DNA of 45,677 bases from Gammaproteobacteria bacterium UBA2965 (GCA_002348385.1 DEBD01000039.1:1100-46776); one strand, 5' to 3'; counted from the stretch's first letter, positions 25,933-34,588 are shown. The notes: a model not told the origin generated them from the sequence alone. Numbers and translations: made by a program.

Positions 25933-26514
25933 TCAAGAATCGTCACCGCCGAGTTCCGCGATTTTCGCCTCGTCCAACGCCTGCAGCCGCGTCCCGAAAG
26001 CCTCCATCATCCCGCCCAACCGGGCCACCACGGAAACCTCTGAGCCGGCCCTTTCCAGCCAGTAGAGGGATACCGCCGACGACGTCACCTCAATCCCAAT
26101 GACATCGGTAGGCAGTTCGTCGAGCAGGCCAGGGAGCAGCTCGGTCACCTCGCCGACCCCTGCCGTGGAGTTCGTAAAACCGCGATCGATAGACCACCCC
26201 GCTGGCACCGCCATAACCTCGCGGGAATTTTCGTCTCGCAGCAGACGCCAGTCGCCCAGCGCATGCATGCGCCGCGGGAGCATGCGGGTGTACGCCATGC
26301 ATTCCACCACCGGCTCGCGGACCACGCCGCCGGCGCTGACCCGCTCCTCCGGGGTGGGATTCACTTTAGGCAGGCGCCGCAACTCCACCACCAACCCCTC
26401 CAGGTGCGCCTGCTGGCGCAGCTTGCTCAAGTACCGGTCGCGCTGGCTTGGCATGAGCCACATCACGGGGCCAAAAGCCACGATGAGGATCACCACAATG
26501 ATCAGCCACGTCAT
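25933..26514 (-). CDS. Membrane-anchored conserved hypothetical protein (DUF6586-like)
   Basis: 193 aa from ATG 26514. The N-terminus MTWLIIVVILIVAFGPVMWL is a single membrane anchor. The following soluble part reads LPKVNPTPEERVSAGGVVRE, CMAYTRMLPRRM, VPAGWSIDRGF and VIGIEVTSSAVSLYWLERAG, a conserved domain with no known function. It resembles the protein that sits beside topA in pseudomonads. Likely in one transcript with topA, and divergent from uspA over 69 nt. The name DUF6586 is from memory and less sure than the reading frame. Confidence 0.7.
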   Translation of the reverse strand: MTWLIIVVILIVAFGPVMWLMPSQRDRYLSKLRQQAHLEGLVVELRRLPKVNPTPEERVSAGGVVREPVVECMAYTRMLPRRMHALGDWRLLRDENSREVMAVPAGWSIDRGFTNSTAGVGEVTELLPGLLDELPTDVIGIEVTSSAVSLYWLERAGSEVSVVARLGGMMEAFGTRLQALDEAKIAELGGDDS

Positions 26515-26583
26515 GCCGCCGGCACCTGTTGAGGGGTAATGGGATTGTGTGTATGGTCGCCGCAAACCCTGTTGGGAAGCAAC

Positions 26584-27039
26584 ATGGCAAGCTATCAACG
26601 CATCATGTTGGCGGTGGATCTCACGGAAGAGTCTACCCATGTCGCGGAGCGCGCGCTGGCGCTGGCGAAGGCTTTCGATGCGGAGCTCCACGTGGTACAC
26701 GTCATCGAACCCTTGAGCCTCGCCTACGGCGGGGATATCCCCATGGACCTTTCCACCGTCCAGGAGCAGATACACGAGCAAGCCAAATCCCATCTGGCAG
26801 AGTTCGCCAACAGGTTGCAGGTTCCCGATGACAGACAATATCTCATCTTCGGGCGGCCAGAGAGCGAGATTCAACGCGTCGCCGAAAGCAAGGAAGCTGA
26901 CGTGATCGTAGTAGGCAGCCACGGACGCCATGGGCTTGCGTTGCTGCTGGGATCCACGGCTAATGGCGTCCTGCATGGCGCCAACTGCGACGTGGTAGCG
27001 GTGCGGGTAGGCGAGCCGGAGAAGCCCAGCGAGCCGTAA
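26584..27039 (+). CDS. uspA: Universal stress protein (UspA family)
   Basis: 151 aa from ATG 26584 with GGGAAG upstream. Starts ASYQRIMLAVDLTEESTHVA, then HVVHVIEPLSLAYGGD and the ATP-binding type loop DVIVVGSHGRHGLALLLGST (G-2x-G-9x-G[ST] pattern), with DVVAVRV as the last strand. A cytosolic stress-adaptation protein; the complete glycine loop suggests a nucleotide-binding (UspFG-like) member rather than E. coli UspA itself. It ends 61 nt before the proposed slt start. Confidence 0.92.
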   Translation: MASYQRIMLAVDLTEESTHVAERALALAKAFDAELHVVHVIEPLSLAYGGDIPMDLSTVQEQIHEQAKSHLAEFANRLQVPDDRQYLIFGRPESEIQRVAESKEADVIVVGSHGRHGLALLLGSTANGVLHGANCDVVAVRVGEPEKPSEP

Positions 27040-27100
27040 TTCCGCAAACCGTTACGGCATTCTATCCTGCGGACTCTTCTCCGCCCCACAGGGGCTACCC

Positions 27101-29002
27101 ATCCGCACTTGTGCCGCAACGCTGCTGGTCGGTTGGCTGGCCGCCGCGCCAGCGTATAGCGAGAGTCTGGCCACCTATCAGCAGCGCGCCGCCTACCGTG
27201 CCGCGCTCGACCACCTTGCCGCCGGCCGAACGAGCACATTCAGACGCGCTAAAGAGCGGCTGTCGGAATACGCACTGAGCCCGTATCTTGAGTATTACGA
27301 GCTAAGCAGGCGGTTATCCAACGCCAGCGCGGACGACATCACGCGTTTTAGATCCGAGCATGGTCAGCTACCCGTGGCCGACCTGCTCTTCTGGCGCTGG
27401 TTGAAGCGCCTGGGTGAACGGCGCGAGTGGGCGGCGTTGTTGGAGCACTACCAGCCCACCACCCATGCCGAGATTCGCTGCTATCAGCTGCGGGCGCTAT
27501 ACGGCACAGGCAAACGCGAGGAAGCTTTTGCCCAGGTAGCCGATCTGTGGGTGGTGGAGGAATCACAACCAAAAGCCTGTGACCCGCTGTTCGAGGCGTG
27601 GATCGCGAACGAGTACCTGACCTATGCCATGGCATGGGAGCGGTTGCAGCTGGCGCTGGACAACGACGAACGCCAACTCGCCCGCTACCTGCTGAGGTTC
27701 TTCGATGGTTCCCATAAATCATGGGCCCAGTCGCTGTACAACCTGCACCTGAATCCCAGCGCCGTCACGCGCACCAGCCGCTACGCTGCGGACACGGAGA
27801 ACTCGCGCCGCGCCATTCGGCACGGTCTGCTCCGGCTGGCCAGCAGGGATCCCGAGCGGGCAGTGCAGGCATGGGAGCACTACCGGCAATCCCATGCCTT
27901 CACAGACGCGGATCGCTTGGCCATTGAAGACACCCTCATGAAGGAAATGGCCAGCGAAGGGGTATTTCGCAACAACCCGCGATCGACGGACGTCAGCGGG
28001 GATCTGGCACAGGCCATGGCGACCGCCGCCATCGCTTACAGCAACTGGCCCCAGGCCCAACACTGGCTGGAGCTCCTGCCAGCGGAGCAACTGCAATCCA
28101 ACCGCTGGCAGTACTGGCTGGCGCGCGCGCTGTCGGCATCTACGCTCAACTCCGAGCGCGCTCGGCTGGCCTATCGGGCACTGGCCGACGAGCGGGATTA
28201 CTATGGGTTTCTCGCCGCCGAGCGGCTGGGCGTCCCACCTCAACTCAATGGGGTGGAAGCGCAGCCCCAGCAAGCCACCCGCGAGGCCGTGCGCAATCTT
28301 GCCGCGGTGGCACGCGCCACCGAGCTGCACGCGGTGGGCGACCTGCTGAATGCACGGCGGGAACTCAACACTCTAATCACGACACTCCAGCCGGATCAGC
28401 AAGCGGCTCTCGCGCACCTGGTCATGGATATGGGCTGGCTGTCGCAGAGCATTCACCTGGCAAACACCGCCAAGCTCCGCGACCATCTGACACTGCGTTT
28501 TCCCACGGTACACCACCGGGAGTTCCAACGGGTCAGTCACGCTACTACCATCGACCACCCGTTTCTGATTGCCATTGCGCGCCAGGAAAGCACATTCGAT
28601 CGCACGGCCCGGTCCAGCGCCGACGCGCGCGGATTGATGCAGCTACTGCATAGCACGGCGACCGCGACGGCACGGCGAGCCCGATTGCGCCTGCCGGACG
28701 TTTCCGACCTGTACACGCCGCACGTGAACATCGAGATCAGTGGTCATCACCTGGCCGAACTGCTGCTGCGCTACGACAACTCCAGGCCACTCGCCGCGGC
28801 CGCTTACAACGCGGGGCCAAGTCGGGTAGATCGATGGATCAGGCAGGCCAGCGGCATGCCCATGGATATCTGGATCGAGACCATTCCATTTCGCGAAACC
28901 CGCAATTACGTGAAAAACGTGCTGGCCTTCGCGCAGGTTTACGGGCAGCTACTGCAGACACCGAGCCCTACGTTACATGCCCACGAGGCGGCGGTGCCCT
29001 GA
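27101..29002 (+). CDS. slt: Soluble lytic murein transglycosylase (Slt70 type), non-standard start
   Basis: 633 aa if translation starts at ATC 27101. Between the in-frame stop at 27008-27010 and GTG 27374 there is no ATG, GTG or TTG in frame, yet codons 27101 onward give a typical signal peptide (xRTCAATLLVGWLAAAPAYS) and the length of E. coli Slt (645 aa). AGGGG lies 6 nt before ATC. ATT 27059 is another option. Starting at 27374 would delete the signal peptide. The superhelical U/L region leads to the catalytic domain: E496 in IARQESTFDR, then SADARGLMQLL and AAAAYNAGPSRVDRW. It cleaves peptidoglycan to 1,6-anhydro-muropeptides in the periplasm. tatD starts 2 nt after its stop. Confidence 0.85.
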   Translation: MRTCAATLLVGWLAAAPAYSESLATYQQRAAYRAALDHLAAGRTSTFRRAKERLSEYALSPYLEYYELSRRLSNASADDITRFRSEHGQLPVADLLFWRWLKRLGERREWAALLEHYQPTTHAEIRCYQLRALYGTGKREEAFAQVADLWVVEESQPKACDPLFEAWIANEYLTYAMAWERLQLALDNDERQLARYLLRFFDGSHKSWAQSLYNLHLNPSAVTRTSRYAADTENSRRAIRHGLLRLASRDPERAVQAWEHYRQSHAFTDADRLAIEDTLMKEMASEGVFRNNPRSTDVSGDLAQAMATAAIAYSNWPQAQHWLELLPAEQLQSNRWQYWLARALSASTLNSERARLAYRALADERDYYGFLAAERLGVPPQLNGVEAQPQQATREAVRNLAAVARATELHAVGDLLNARRELNTLITTLQPDQQAALAHLVMDMGWLSQSIHLANTAKLRDHLTLRFPTVHHREFQRVSHATTIDHPFLIAIARQESTFDRTARSSADARGLMQLLHSTATATARRARLRLPDVSDLYTPHVNIEISGHHLAELLLRYDNSRPLAAAAYNAGPSRVDRWIRQASGMPMDIWIETIPFRETRNYVKNVLAFAQVYGQLLQTPSPTLHAHEAAVP

Positions 29003-29004
29003 TC

Positions 29005-29793
29005 GTGCTCACCGATATCGGCGTCAACCTCCTGCACACTCAGCTCGCTGACGACCTCGACGGGGTGCTGGAACGCGCGCGCAGCGCCGGGGTCGATCGC
29101 CTAATGATTACGGCCACAAACCTCGACGAGGCACACAGGGCCATTGCGCTATGCGATAGCCACGGTCCTGGACTGTGGTGCACGGCCGGCATTCACCCGC
29201 ACGACGCCAAACAAGCCCAGCCGGGTTGGCAGGGCCGATTGACCGAGCTCGCAGGTCACCATCGGATAACCGCCATCGGCGAGACCGGGCTGGACTTCAA
29301 CCGTAACTTTTCGCCTCCGGCGGTGCAGCGCGCAGTGTTCGTCGAACAGCTGGCCGTGGCTGTCGAGCTGGGAAAGCCGGTCTTCGTTCACGAGCGCGAC
29401 ACCGACGGCGAGGTAGCGAGCCTGCTGGCGGAATTTGCGCCAAAACTGCCGGGCGCCGTGGTGCACTGTTTTACCGGCAGCGCCGCAGACCTGCGCGCCT
29501 ACCTGGAGGCCGGCTTCTACATCGGCATCACCGGTTGGGTCACCGAGCGCAAGCGTGGCGCGGCGCTCCGCGAGCTGGTTCGCAAGATCCCATTAGAGCG
29601 CTTGCTGGTGGAAACTGACGCGCCGTTCCTGCGCCCTCAAAACGCGCCAACTACCAAGCACCGACGCAACGAGCCAGCCCTGCTCACGTACGTAGTGGCG
29701 CAGCTGGCAGAGCTTTACTCATGCAGCACTTCGGAACTCGCCGAAGTCACCAGCCGCAATGCAACGGAACTATTCCGACTGAACGACAAGTGA
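29005..29793 (+). CDS. tatD: TatD-family metal-dependent DNase
   Basis: 262 aa from GTG 29005, two nt after the slt stop. It begins LTDIGVNLLHTQLADDLDGV, like E. coli TatD (FDIGVNLTSSQF), and keeps STAGIHPHD-like CTAGIHPHDAKQA, AIGETGLDFNRNFSPP, HCFTGSAADL, ITGWVTERKRG and LLVETDAPFLRPQ, the metal-binding His, Glu and Asp. As in E. coli TatD itself, the N-terminal H-x-H of other family members is replaced by IGVN. A 3'-5' exonuclease linked to DNA turnover and oxidative damage repair. Its last 24 nt overlap the glutaredoxin-like gene in antiparallel orientation. Confidence 0.93.
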   Translation: MLTDIGVNLLHTQLADDLDGVLERARSAGVDRLMITATNLDEAHRAIALCDSHGPGLWCTAGIHPHDAKQAQPGWQGRLTELAGHHRITAIGETGLDFNRNFSPPAVQRAVFVEQLAVAVELGKPVFVHERDTDGEVASLLAEFAPKLPGAVVHCFTGSAADLRAYLEAGFYIGITGWVTERKRGAALRELVRKIPLERLLVETDAPFLRPQNAPTTKHRRNEPALLTYVVAQLAELYSCSTSELAEVTSRNATELFRLNDK

Positions 29794-30027
29794 TCGCAGC
29801 GTGGCCGCATCGAAAGGCCACTCCAGCTCGCTGTCGAGACCCGGACCACGCACACACAGCACCGGCACGCGTTCGCCGAAACGGCCTAGCAGTTCATCAT
29901 CAAGCGCCACGTCTACCACTGACAGGGCCGCGCCCGCCAGTTCTGGCATACTCAACAGCAGGTCCAGCGCTTTGTCACAAAGCGAACAATGGTCGGTGGA
30001 ATACAGAATGTACGTCAACTTGCTCAA
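29770..30027 (-). CDS. Glutaredoxin-like small thiol protein (DUF836 type)
   Basis: 85 aa from TTG 30027, with a strong GAGGTGAGG just upstream. The thioredoxin-fold start KLTYILYSTDHCSLCDKALD has the redox motif C-S-L-C, and RVPVLCVRGPG supplies the cis-Pro. It is the short glutaredoxin-like family often called DUF836; a partner is not known. It lies convergent with tatD (24-nt overlap) and its start is only 30 nt from that of the divergent C39-like gene, so the two share a very small promoter space. Confidence 0.85.
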   Translation of the reverse strand: MSKLTYILYSTDHCSLCDKALDLLLSMPELAGAALSVVDVALDDELLGRFGERVPVLCVRGPGLDSELEWPFDAATLRSLVVQSE

Positions 30028-30057
30028 ACCTCACCTCGCTCCGGCCAGGCTATCGTC

Positions 30058-31005
30058 ATGTCCATAACCGGCCGATCGGGCGCCCAGCGTTATGGGGATC
30101 CGCAGACGGCCACCCGTTACCCCCTGGCGTGCGGCCAAGACCTGGAGTGGCAGGTGGACAATGATAGCGCGCAGGCAGTGATGAATATCCAGGCCATCGA
30201 TGCGGGCAGCATAGTGGTCCCCAGCGTATGCGTGGTCGGCGAGCAACCCCAGGCCGCCGAGGTGACGCTCATCGATGGTGACTCGCGCTGGGAACTTCCT
30301 CCCGTACCGAATCACGCTGCCGCGATGCCCGATCCGGGACCGGAGCACGTCAGCACGCACCTGGATTGCTTCCATACCCACCGCGCTCTCAGCAACGCTC
30401 AGCTCCACTTCCGCTTGCGGGGCGTAGGCCGACCCTCGCGCTATCTCCTGACCGCAAGCTGGCGGCCGTTGGAACTCGAGAACCCCGCACCGCCCGAAGA
30501 GTCGATATGCGCTACCCCGCCGCCCGCCTTGAGCCAGATGAGCCAGGGTGGTCCGCACGGGCCGCGCACCTGCTCACCCACCTGCGTTGCCATGGTGCTG
30601 CGCGGCCTGGGCGCTCAAGCAGACCTGGAGGACACCCGCCAGCGCTGCTACGACCCGGGCAGCAAGATGTACGGCATGTGGCCGTACGCCATACTCACCG
30701 CCGCGCACCACCGCCATGTGGGCGCAACCGAAGTTTTTGTTGACTGGTCGGATCCGCTGCGGGTTCTCGAAGCCGACACGCCGATGGTTGCCAGCATCCG
30801 CTTCGCGCGTGACACATTGCCAGGGGCGCCACTGAATGCCAGCGGCGGGCATCTGGTGGTGGTGCACGGCGCTTCTCCAGAGTGCGTGGTGGTCAACGAC
30901 CCCGCCGCACCCGAGGTGGCGACGGTTCCGCGAACCTACGACACCATCGCATTCACCCAGGCCTGGCTTCGCCACCGAGGGGCAGCGTATATTCTGTCGC
31001 GATGA
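30058..31005 (+). CDS. C39-like cysteine peptidase domain protein
   Basis: 315 aa from ATG 30058 (an ATG at 29989 in frame would overlap the opposite gene). Residues 1-150 look like a beta-rich domain (GQDLEWQVDNDSAQAVMNIQ, STHLDCFHTHRAL). Residues about 160-315 match the Peptidase_C39_2 fold: Cys172 in RTCSPTCVAMVLRGLG, H265 in ASGGHLVVVHGA and D281 in VVVNDPAAPEV form a complete triad. No signal peptide and no transporter domain, so it is probably cytosolic, unlike bacteriocin-processing C39 exporters. Target unknown. It overlaps the next gene by ATGA and heads a five-gene overlapping unit. Confidence 0.8.
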   Translation: MSITGRSGAQRYGDPQTATRYPLACGQDLEWQVDNDSAQAVMNIQAIDAGSIVVPSVCVVGEQPQAAEVTLIDGDSRWELPPVPNHAAAMPDPGPEHVSTHLDCFHTHRALSNAQLHFRLRGVGRPSRYLLTASWRPLELENPAPPEESICATPPPALSQMSQGGPHGPRTCSPTCVAMVLRGLGAQADLEDTRQRCYDPGSKMYGMWPYAILTAAHHRHVGATEVFVDWSDPLRVLEADTPMVASIRFARDTLPGAPLNASGGHLVVVHGASPECVVVNDPAAPEVATVPRTYDTIAFTQAWLRHRGAAYILSR

Positions 31006-31211
31006 GATACTTCTGGCACTTCACGTTATTGGCACTGGGGTTTGCGGCGACCACCGCCGGGCTCATGTGGTGGCACACCCACAGCTTCAACCTGACCGGT
31101 CTATGGTCATTGCAGTTGCACCCCGTGCACCTTCTAGTGCTGGGACTGGCCATTATTCCTCCCTCGCTGTGGGAGATCTTCGTGCTCGAGAGTCACCGCC
31201 ACCGTGGCTAA
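31002..31211 (+). CDS. Small two-helix membrane protein
   Basis: 69 aa starting in an ATGA overlap with the C39-like gene: MRYFWHFTLLALGFAATTAG forms one membrane helix and HPVHLLVLGLAIIPPSLWEI a second, joined by WWHTHSFNLTG. The end (FVLESHRHRG) is charged. It overlaps the GNAT gene by 8 nt. No family that I recognise; coupled overlaps on both sides argue that it is translated. Possible role as membrane anchor for a neighbour is a guess. Confidence 0.65.
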   Translation: MRYFWHFTLLALGFAATTAGLMWWHTHSFNLTGLWSLQLHPVHLLVLGLAIIPPSLWEIFVLESHRHRG

Positions 31212-31725
31212 GCGGGTGTTCATTCGCGAGGTCTCGCGCAGCGACAAAGACGAGTTTCTGGCGCTCATGCGCTGCAGCCATGGCCTGCACGAGCCGTGGA
31301 TCTCGCCACCCCTCACGGACAGCGCGTTTCGCGGCTATCTGGAGCGCGCGCGCAGCCACGACCACGAGGGCCAACTCATCTGCCTAGCGAAAAGCCAGAC
31401 CATCGTGGGTGTCATCAACATCAACAACATCGTACGGGGCTCGTTCCTCAGCGCATCACTCGGCTACTACGTGGGCGCGCCCTACGCCGGACAGGGCTAC
31501 ATGCACGAAGGCCTGGAACTGGTCATGGACTATGCCTTCAACCAGTTGGGCCTGCATCGACTGGAAGCCAACATACAGCCGGAAAACGCGCGCTCGATTT
31601 CCCTGGTACGCCAGTGCGGATTCGAAAAAGAAGGGCTGTCCAAAGCGTTCCTGTACATTGCCGGGCATTGGCGCGACCACGAGCGCTGGACCGCGCACGA
31701 CGCTCGCACCAGCCTGCATCCCTGA
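31204..31725 (+). CDS. GNAT acetyltransferase (RimJ/RimL-like)
   Basis: 173 aa from GTG 31204. GNAT order is clear: FIREVSRSDKDEFLALMRCS (motif C), VGVININNIVRGSFLSASLG (beta 2-3), YYVGAPYAGQGYMHEGLELV with the acetyl-CoA pyrophosphate loop, LHRLEANIQPENARSISLVR and CGFEKEGLSKAFLYIAGHW. The R-L-E-A-N-I-x-P-x-N-x-x-S block is typical of RimJ/RimL ribosomal-protein N-acetyltransferases, which act on N-terminal amines. The acceptor is unknown. It overlaps the small membrane gene by 8 nt and ends 1 nt before the S9 peptidase. Confidence 0.9.
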   Translation: MAKRVFIREVSRSDKDEFLALMRCSHGLHEPWISPPLTDSAFRGYLERARSHDHEGQLICLAKSQTIVGVININNIVRGSFLSASLGYYVGAPYAGQGYMHEGLELVMDYAFNQLGLHRLEANIQPENARSISLVRQCGFEKEGLSKAFLYIAGHWRDHERWTAHDARTSLHP

Positions 31726-31726
31726 T

Positions 31727-33634
31727 ATGTCCGGCTCCACCACCCTGCCCTACGGTAGCTGGCCGTCACCCCTGAATGCCGCCGACATGACCCTTGCTAC
31801 CGTGGGTCTGCACGAAGTGCGCAGCCTGGGTGATCGCCTTTACTGGCTGGAGAGCCGGCCCTCTGAAGGTGGGCGCAGCGTGCTCATGTGCCGCGACCGC
31901 GAGGGTGAGGTTCACGAGCTGACACCCGCTCCGTTCAACGTGCGCACCCGGGTCCACGAATACGGCGGTGGCGCCTATCTGCCGGTGGCGGACGGCGCCT
32001 ACTTCGTCAACTTTGCCGACCAGCGCCTTTACCATGTGCAGGACGGTAACGTGCAACCGATCACCGCAGAGGGTGGCCCACGGTTTGCGGACCTTGTCTG
32101 GGATGCTGCGCGCACACGCCTGCTGGCGGTGACCGAAGCGCACAACGCCGAACCCGAGCCAAAGAACTGCCTGCAGGCTATCGATGTGGAGACCGGCCGG
32201 CTTTCCGTGCTGCACGACGGGCATGACTTCTATGCCTCGCCGCGCATTTCCCCGGACGGAACGCGCATGGCATTCGTGCACTGGGACCACCCCAACATGC
32301 CCTGGGACGGCTGCCAGCTGGAAGTCTGTGACATCACCGGCGCAGGAGCGCTCGCGGGAGCCACCATCGTGGCCGGCGGCGCTGACGAATCCGTGCTGCA
32401 ACCCGAATGGGTGGGGGATGCCCTGATCTTCATCAGCGACCGCAACGGCTACTGGAACCTGTACCGACTGGATGAGAGCGGCTTGTTCTGCGTGCTCGAA
32501 GACGGGGTGGATTACGGCTCGCCGCCTTGGGCATTCGCCATGCGCCACTACGCGCAACTGGATGATCGGTACCTGATTGCGGCACGCAAAGGCCCCGAAC
32601 CACAAGTGGTGCTGGTGGACAGCGTGGCAGGGTTCGCCACGCCCCTGGACCTGGGCGCCAACGTCTGCGGGGTGTCCGACCTGGTCAACCACGCGGGCAA
32701 GCTCTGCTGCCTCGCGCACTTTCACGACGAACTGCCCGCCCTGGTGAGTTTCGAGCCCGCCACGGGTCAGGTAGCCCGTCTGCGCGAATCAGGCCCGCCA
32801 CCCGTGGCCGAAAGCTACGTATCCACACCCGAACACGTCACGTTTCCCACCCGTGACCGTGCCCATGCTTTTGCCTACGTGTACTGGCCCAGCAACCCGG
32901 ACGTGGTCGCTCCGGCCGACGAGTTGCCGCCCCTGTTGGTCATGACCCACGGCGGGCCCACCGGCGCCGCCGGCGCCAGCCTCAACCTGCGCGCTCAGTA
33001 TTACACCAGCCGTGGCTGGGCAGTGGCCGATGTCAACTATCGCGGCAGCTCAGGGTACGGGCGCGCCTATCGCGATGCTCTGAACGGCAACTGGGGCATC
33101 CTGGACGTTCACGACTGCGAGGATCTGGTCCGGCACCTGGGCGACACCGGCCGGGTGGACGCCGAGCGCGTGGCCATTCGTGGCGGCAGTGCGGGCGGCT
33201 ACACCACCCTTGCCGCGCTGACCTCTACGCACAGCTTTCGCGCAGGAGCCAGCCATTACGGGATTGGCGACCTGAACGCGCTGGCCCGGGATACCCACAA
33301 ATTCGAATCGCGCTATCTGGACGGTCTGCTGGGATCGGCCGACGCGCTGGAAGCGCGCTCTCCCATCCACCACATCGATCGGCTCAGCTGCCCCGTGATA
33401 TTTTTTCAGGGCAGCGAGGACAAGGTGGTGCCGCCCAATCAATCCCACGCCATGGTAGACGCGCTCAGGCAGAAAGGCATTGCCGTAGCCTACCTGGAGT
33501 TTGCCGGTGAAGGGCACGGGTTTCGCATGGCCGACAATATCGTTCGGGCAGTGGAGTCGGAGTATGGATTTTTCTGCCGAGTCTTCGGGATTCACACCGA
33601 GACGGCCCCAGAACTGGAGATCGACAACTTATGA
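31727..33634 (+). CDS. S9-family prolyl oligopeptidase / acylaminoacyl-type peptidase
   Basis: 635 aa from ATG 31727. An N-terminal beta-propeller (about 20-370; TRVHEYGGGAYLPV, SPRISPDGTRMAFVHWDHPN, ISDRNGYWNLYRLDESG) precedes the alpha/beta hydrolase domain (LVMTHGGPTGAAG, VADVNYRGSSGYGRAYRDAL). Triad: Ser near 488 in RGGSAGGYTTL, Asp near 565 in GSEDKVVPP and His near 597 in GEGHGFR. It has no signal peptide and cleaves peptides in the cytosol. Its stop overlaps the ddl start (ATGA). Common in proteobacterial S9C peptidases; the link to Ddl is by position only. Confidence 0.93.
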   Translation: MSGSTTLPYGSWPSPLNAADMTLATVGLHEVRSLGDRLYWLESRPSEGGRSVLMCRDREGEVHELTPAPFNVRTRVHEYGGGAYLPVADGAYFVNFADQRLYHVQDGNVQPITAEGGPRFADLVWDAARTRLLAVTEAHNAEPEPKNCLQAIDVETGRLSVLHDGHDFYASPRISPDGTRMAFVHWDHPNMPWDGCQLEVCDITGAGALAGATIVAGGADESVLQPEWVGDALIFISDRNGYWNLYRLDESGLFCVLEDGVDYGSPPWAFAMRHYAQLDDRYLIAARKGPEPQVVLVDSVAGFATPLDLGANVCGVSDLVNHAGKLCCLAHFHDELPALVSFEPATGQVARLRESGPPPVAESYVSTPEHVTFPTRDRAHAFAYVYWPSNPDVVAPADELPPLLVMTHGGPTGAAGASLNLRAQYYTSRGWAVADVNYRGSSGYGRAYRDALNGNWGILDVHDCEDLVRHLGDTGRVDAERVAIRGGSAGGYTTLAALTSTHSFRAGASHYGIGDLNALARDTHKFESRYLDGLLGSADALEARSPIHHIDRLSCPVIFFQGSEDKVVPPNQSHAMVDALRQKGIAVAYLEFAGEGHGFRMADNIVRAVESEYGFFCRVFGIHTETAPELEIDNL

Positions 33635-34584
33635 GCGCCCGTCAGCTGAAGGTCGCCGTCCTCATGGGTGGCCCGTCCGCCGAGGCTGAAGTGTCCCGGG
33701 TATCGGCAGCAGAAGTCGCCCAGGCCCTGGAGACCGCGGGCCATAAACCCACCCTGATCGAGCTGGACACCCAGGTCACCTCGGAAGTCTTGCAGCTGGC
33801 TCCAGATGTGGTTTTCCCCGCGCTGCACGGGCCGCCGGGAGAAGACGGCACGGTACAGGGATTTCTAGAGATCCTGGGGCTGCCCTACGTAGGCAGCGAT
33901 GTGCACGGAAGTGCCGCCGCCATGGACAAGTCCCTGGCAAAGTCCGTGTTCCAACGCGCCGGCCTGCCGGTACTGGATGATCTGCTGGTGCGCACCGACC
34001 AGGCCCCCGCACGTATCGCGGAAACCATCTTTGCGGCATTCGGCGAGCGAGTGGTCCTCAAACCGCTCGGCCAGGGTTCCGCCATCGGCGTTACCCGGGT
34101 GACCGGAAACATGGATCTGGAGCAAGCGGTGCGCTCCGCCATTGCATCACAACCACGCGAGCGAGCGCTGCTGGTGGAGCCGTTTGTCGACGGCCGCGAG
34201 GTCACCGTGGGCGTTCTGGATCTGCACGGCAGCGAACCCAGAGCTTTTCCCGTCATCGAGATCACCACGGCGGAAGACGAGTGGTACGACTACACTAACC
34301 GCTACGACCCGGCCAAGAGCCAGCATCTGATTCCCGCCCCCCTCGGGGCCGAAACCAGCGAGTGGCTGCAATCCATTGCGCTGGACGCCCACAGCGAGCT
34401 CGGATTGAGAGATCTGTCGAGGGCCGATTATCTGGTGGCCAACGACGACGTGTACCTGCTGGAGGTGAACTCGCTACCGGGAATGACGCCAACCAGTCTG
34501 TATCCGGACGGCGCCCGGGCCATCGGAATGGATTTCCCTACCCTGCTCGACGCGCTGGTGCAAAGCGCCTACCAGCGCGGTTAG
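33631..34584 (+). CDS. ddl: D-alanine--D-alanine ligase
   Basis: 317 aa, ATG 33631 in an ATGA overlap. ATP-grasp fold: KVAVLMGGPSAEAEVSRVSA, VFPALHGPPGEDGTVQGFLE (substrate loop), YVGSDVHGSAAAMDKSLAKS, VVLKPLGQGSAIGVTRV, EITTAEDEWYDYTNRYDPAK (omega-loop) and EVNSLPGMTPTSLYPD (Mg-binding Asn/Glu). It joins two D-Ala for peptidoglycan precursors. It is outside a mur/fts cluster here. A 10-bp GC hairpin follows 4 nt after the stop codon. Confidence 0.94.
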   Translation: MSARQLKVAVLMGGPSAEAEVSRVSAAEVAQALETAGHKPTLIELDTQVTSEVLQLAPDVVFPALHGPPGEDGTVQGFLEILGLPYVGSDVHGSAAAMDKSLAKSVFQRAGLPVLDDLLVRTDQAPARIAETIFAAFGERVVLKPLGQGSAIGVTRVTGNMDLEQAVRSAIASQPRERALLVEPFVDGREVTVGVLDLHGSEPRAFPVIEITTAEDEWYDYTNRYDPAKSQHLIPAPLGAETSEWLQSIALDAHSELGLRDLSRADYLVANDDVYLLEVNSLPGMTPTSLYPDGARAIGMDFPTLLDALVQSAYQRG

Positions 34585-34588
34585 CCCA

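Noticed and set aside
29005..29793. TatD as degenerate because the H-x-H metal motif is absent at the N-terminus
   Set aside because: E. coli TatD itself lacks that motif (IGVN instead); the remaining metal ligands are intact, so this is the normal form.
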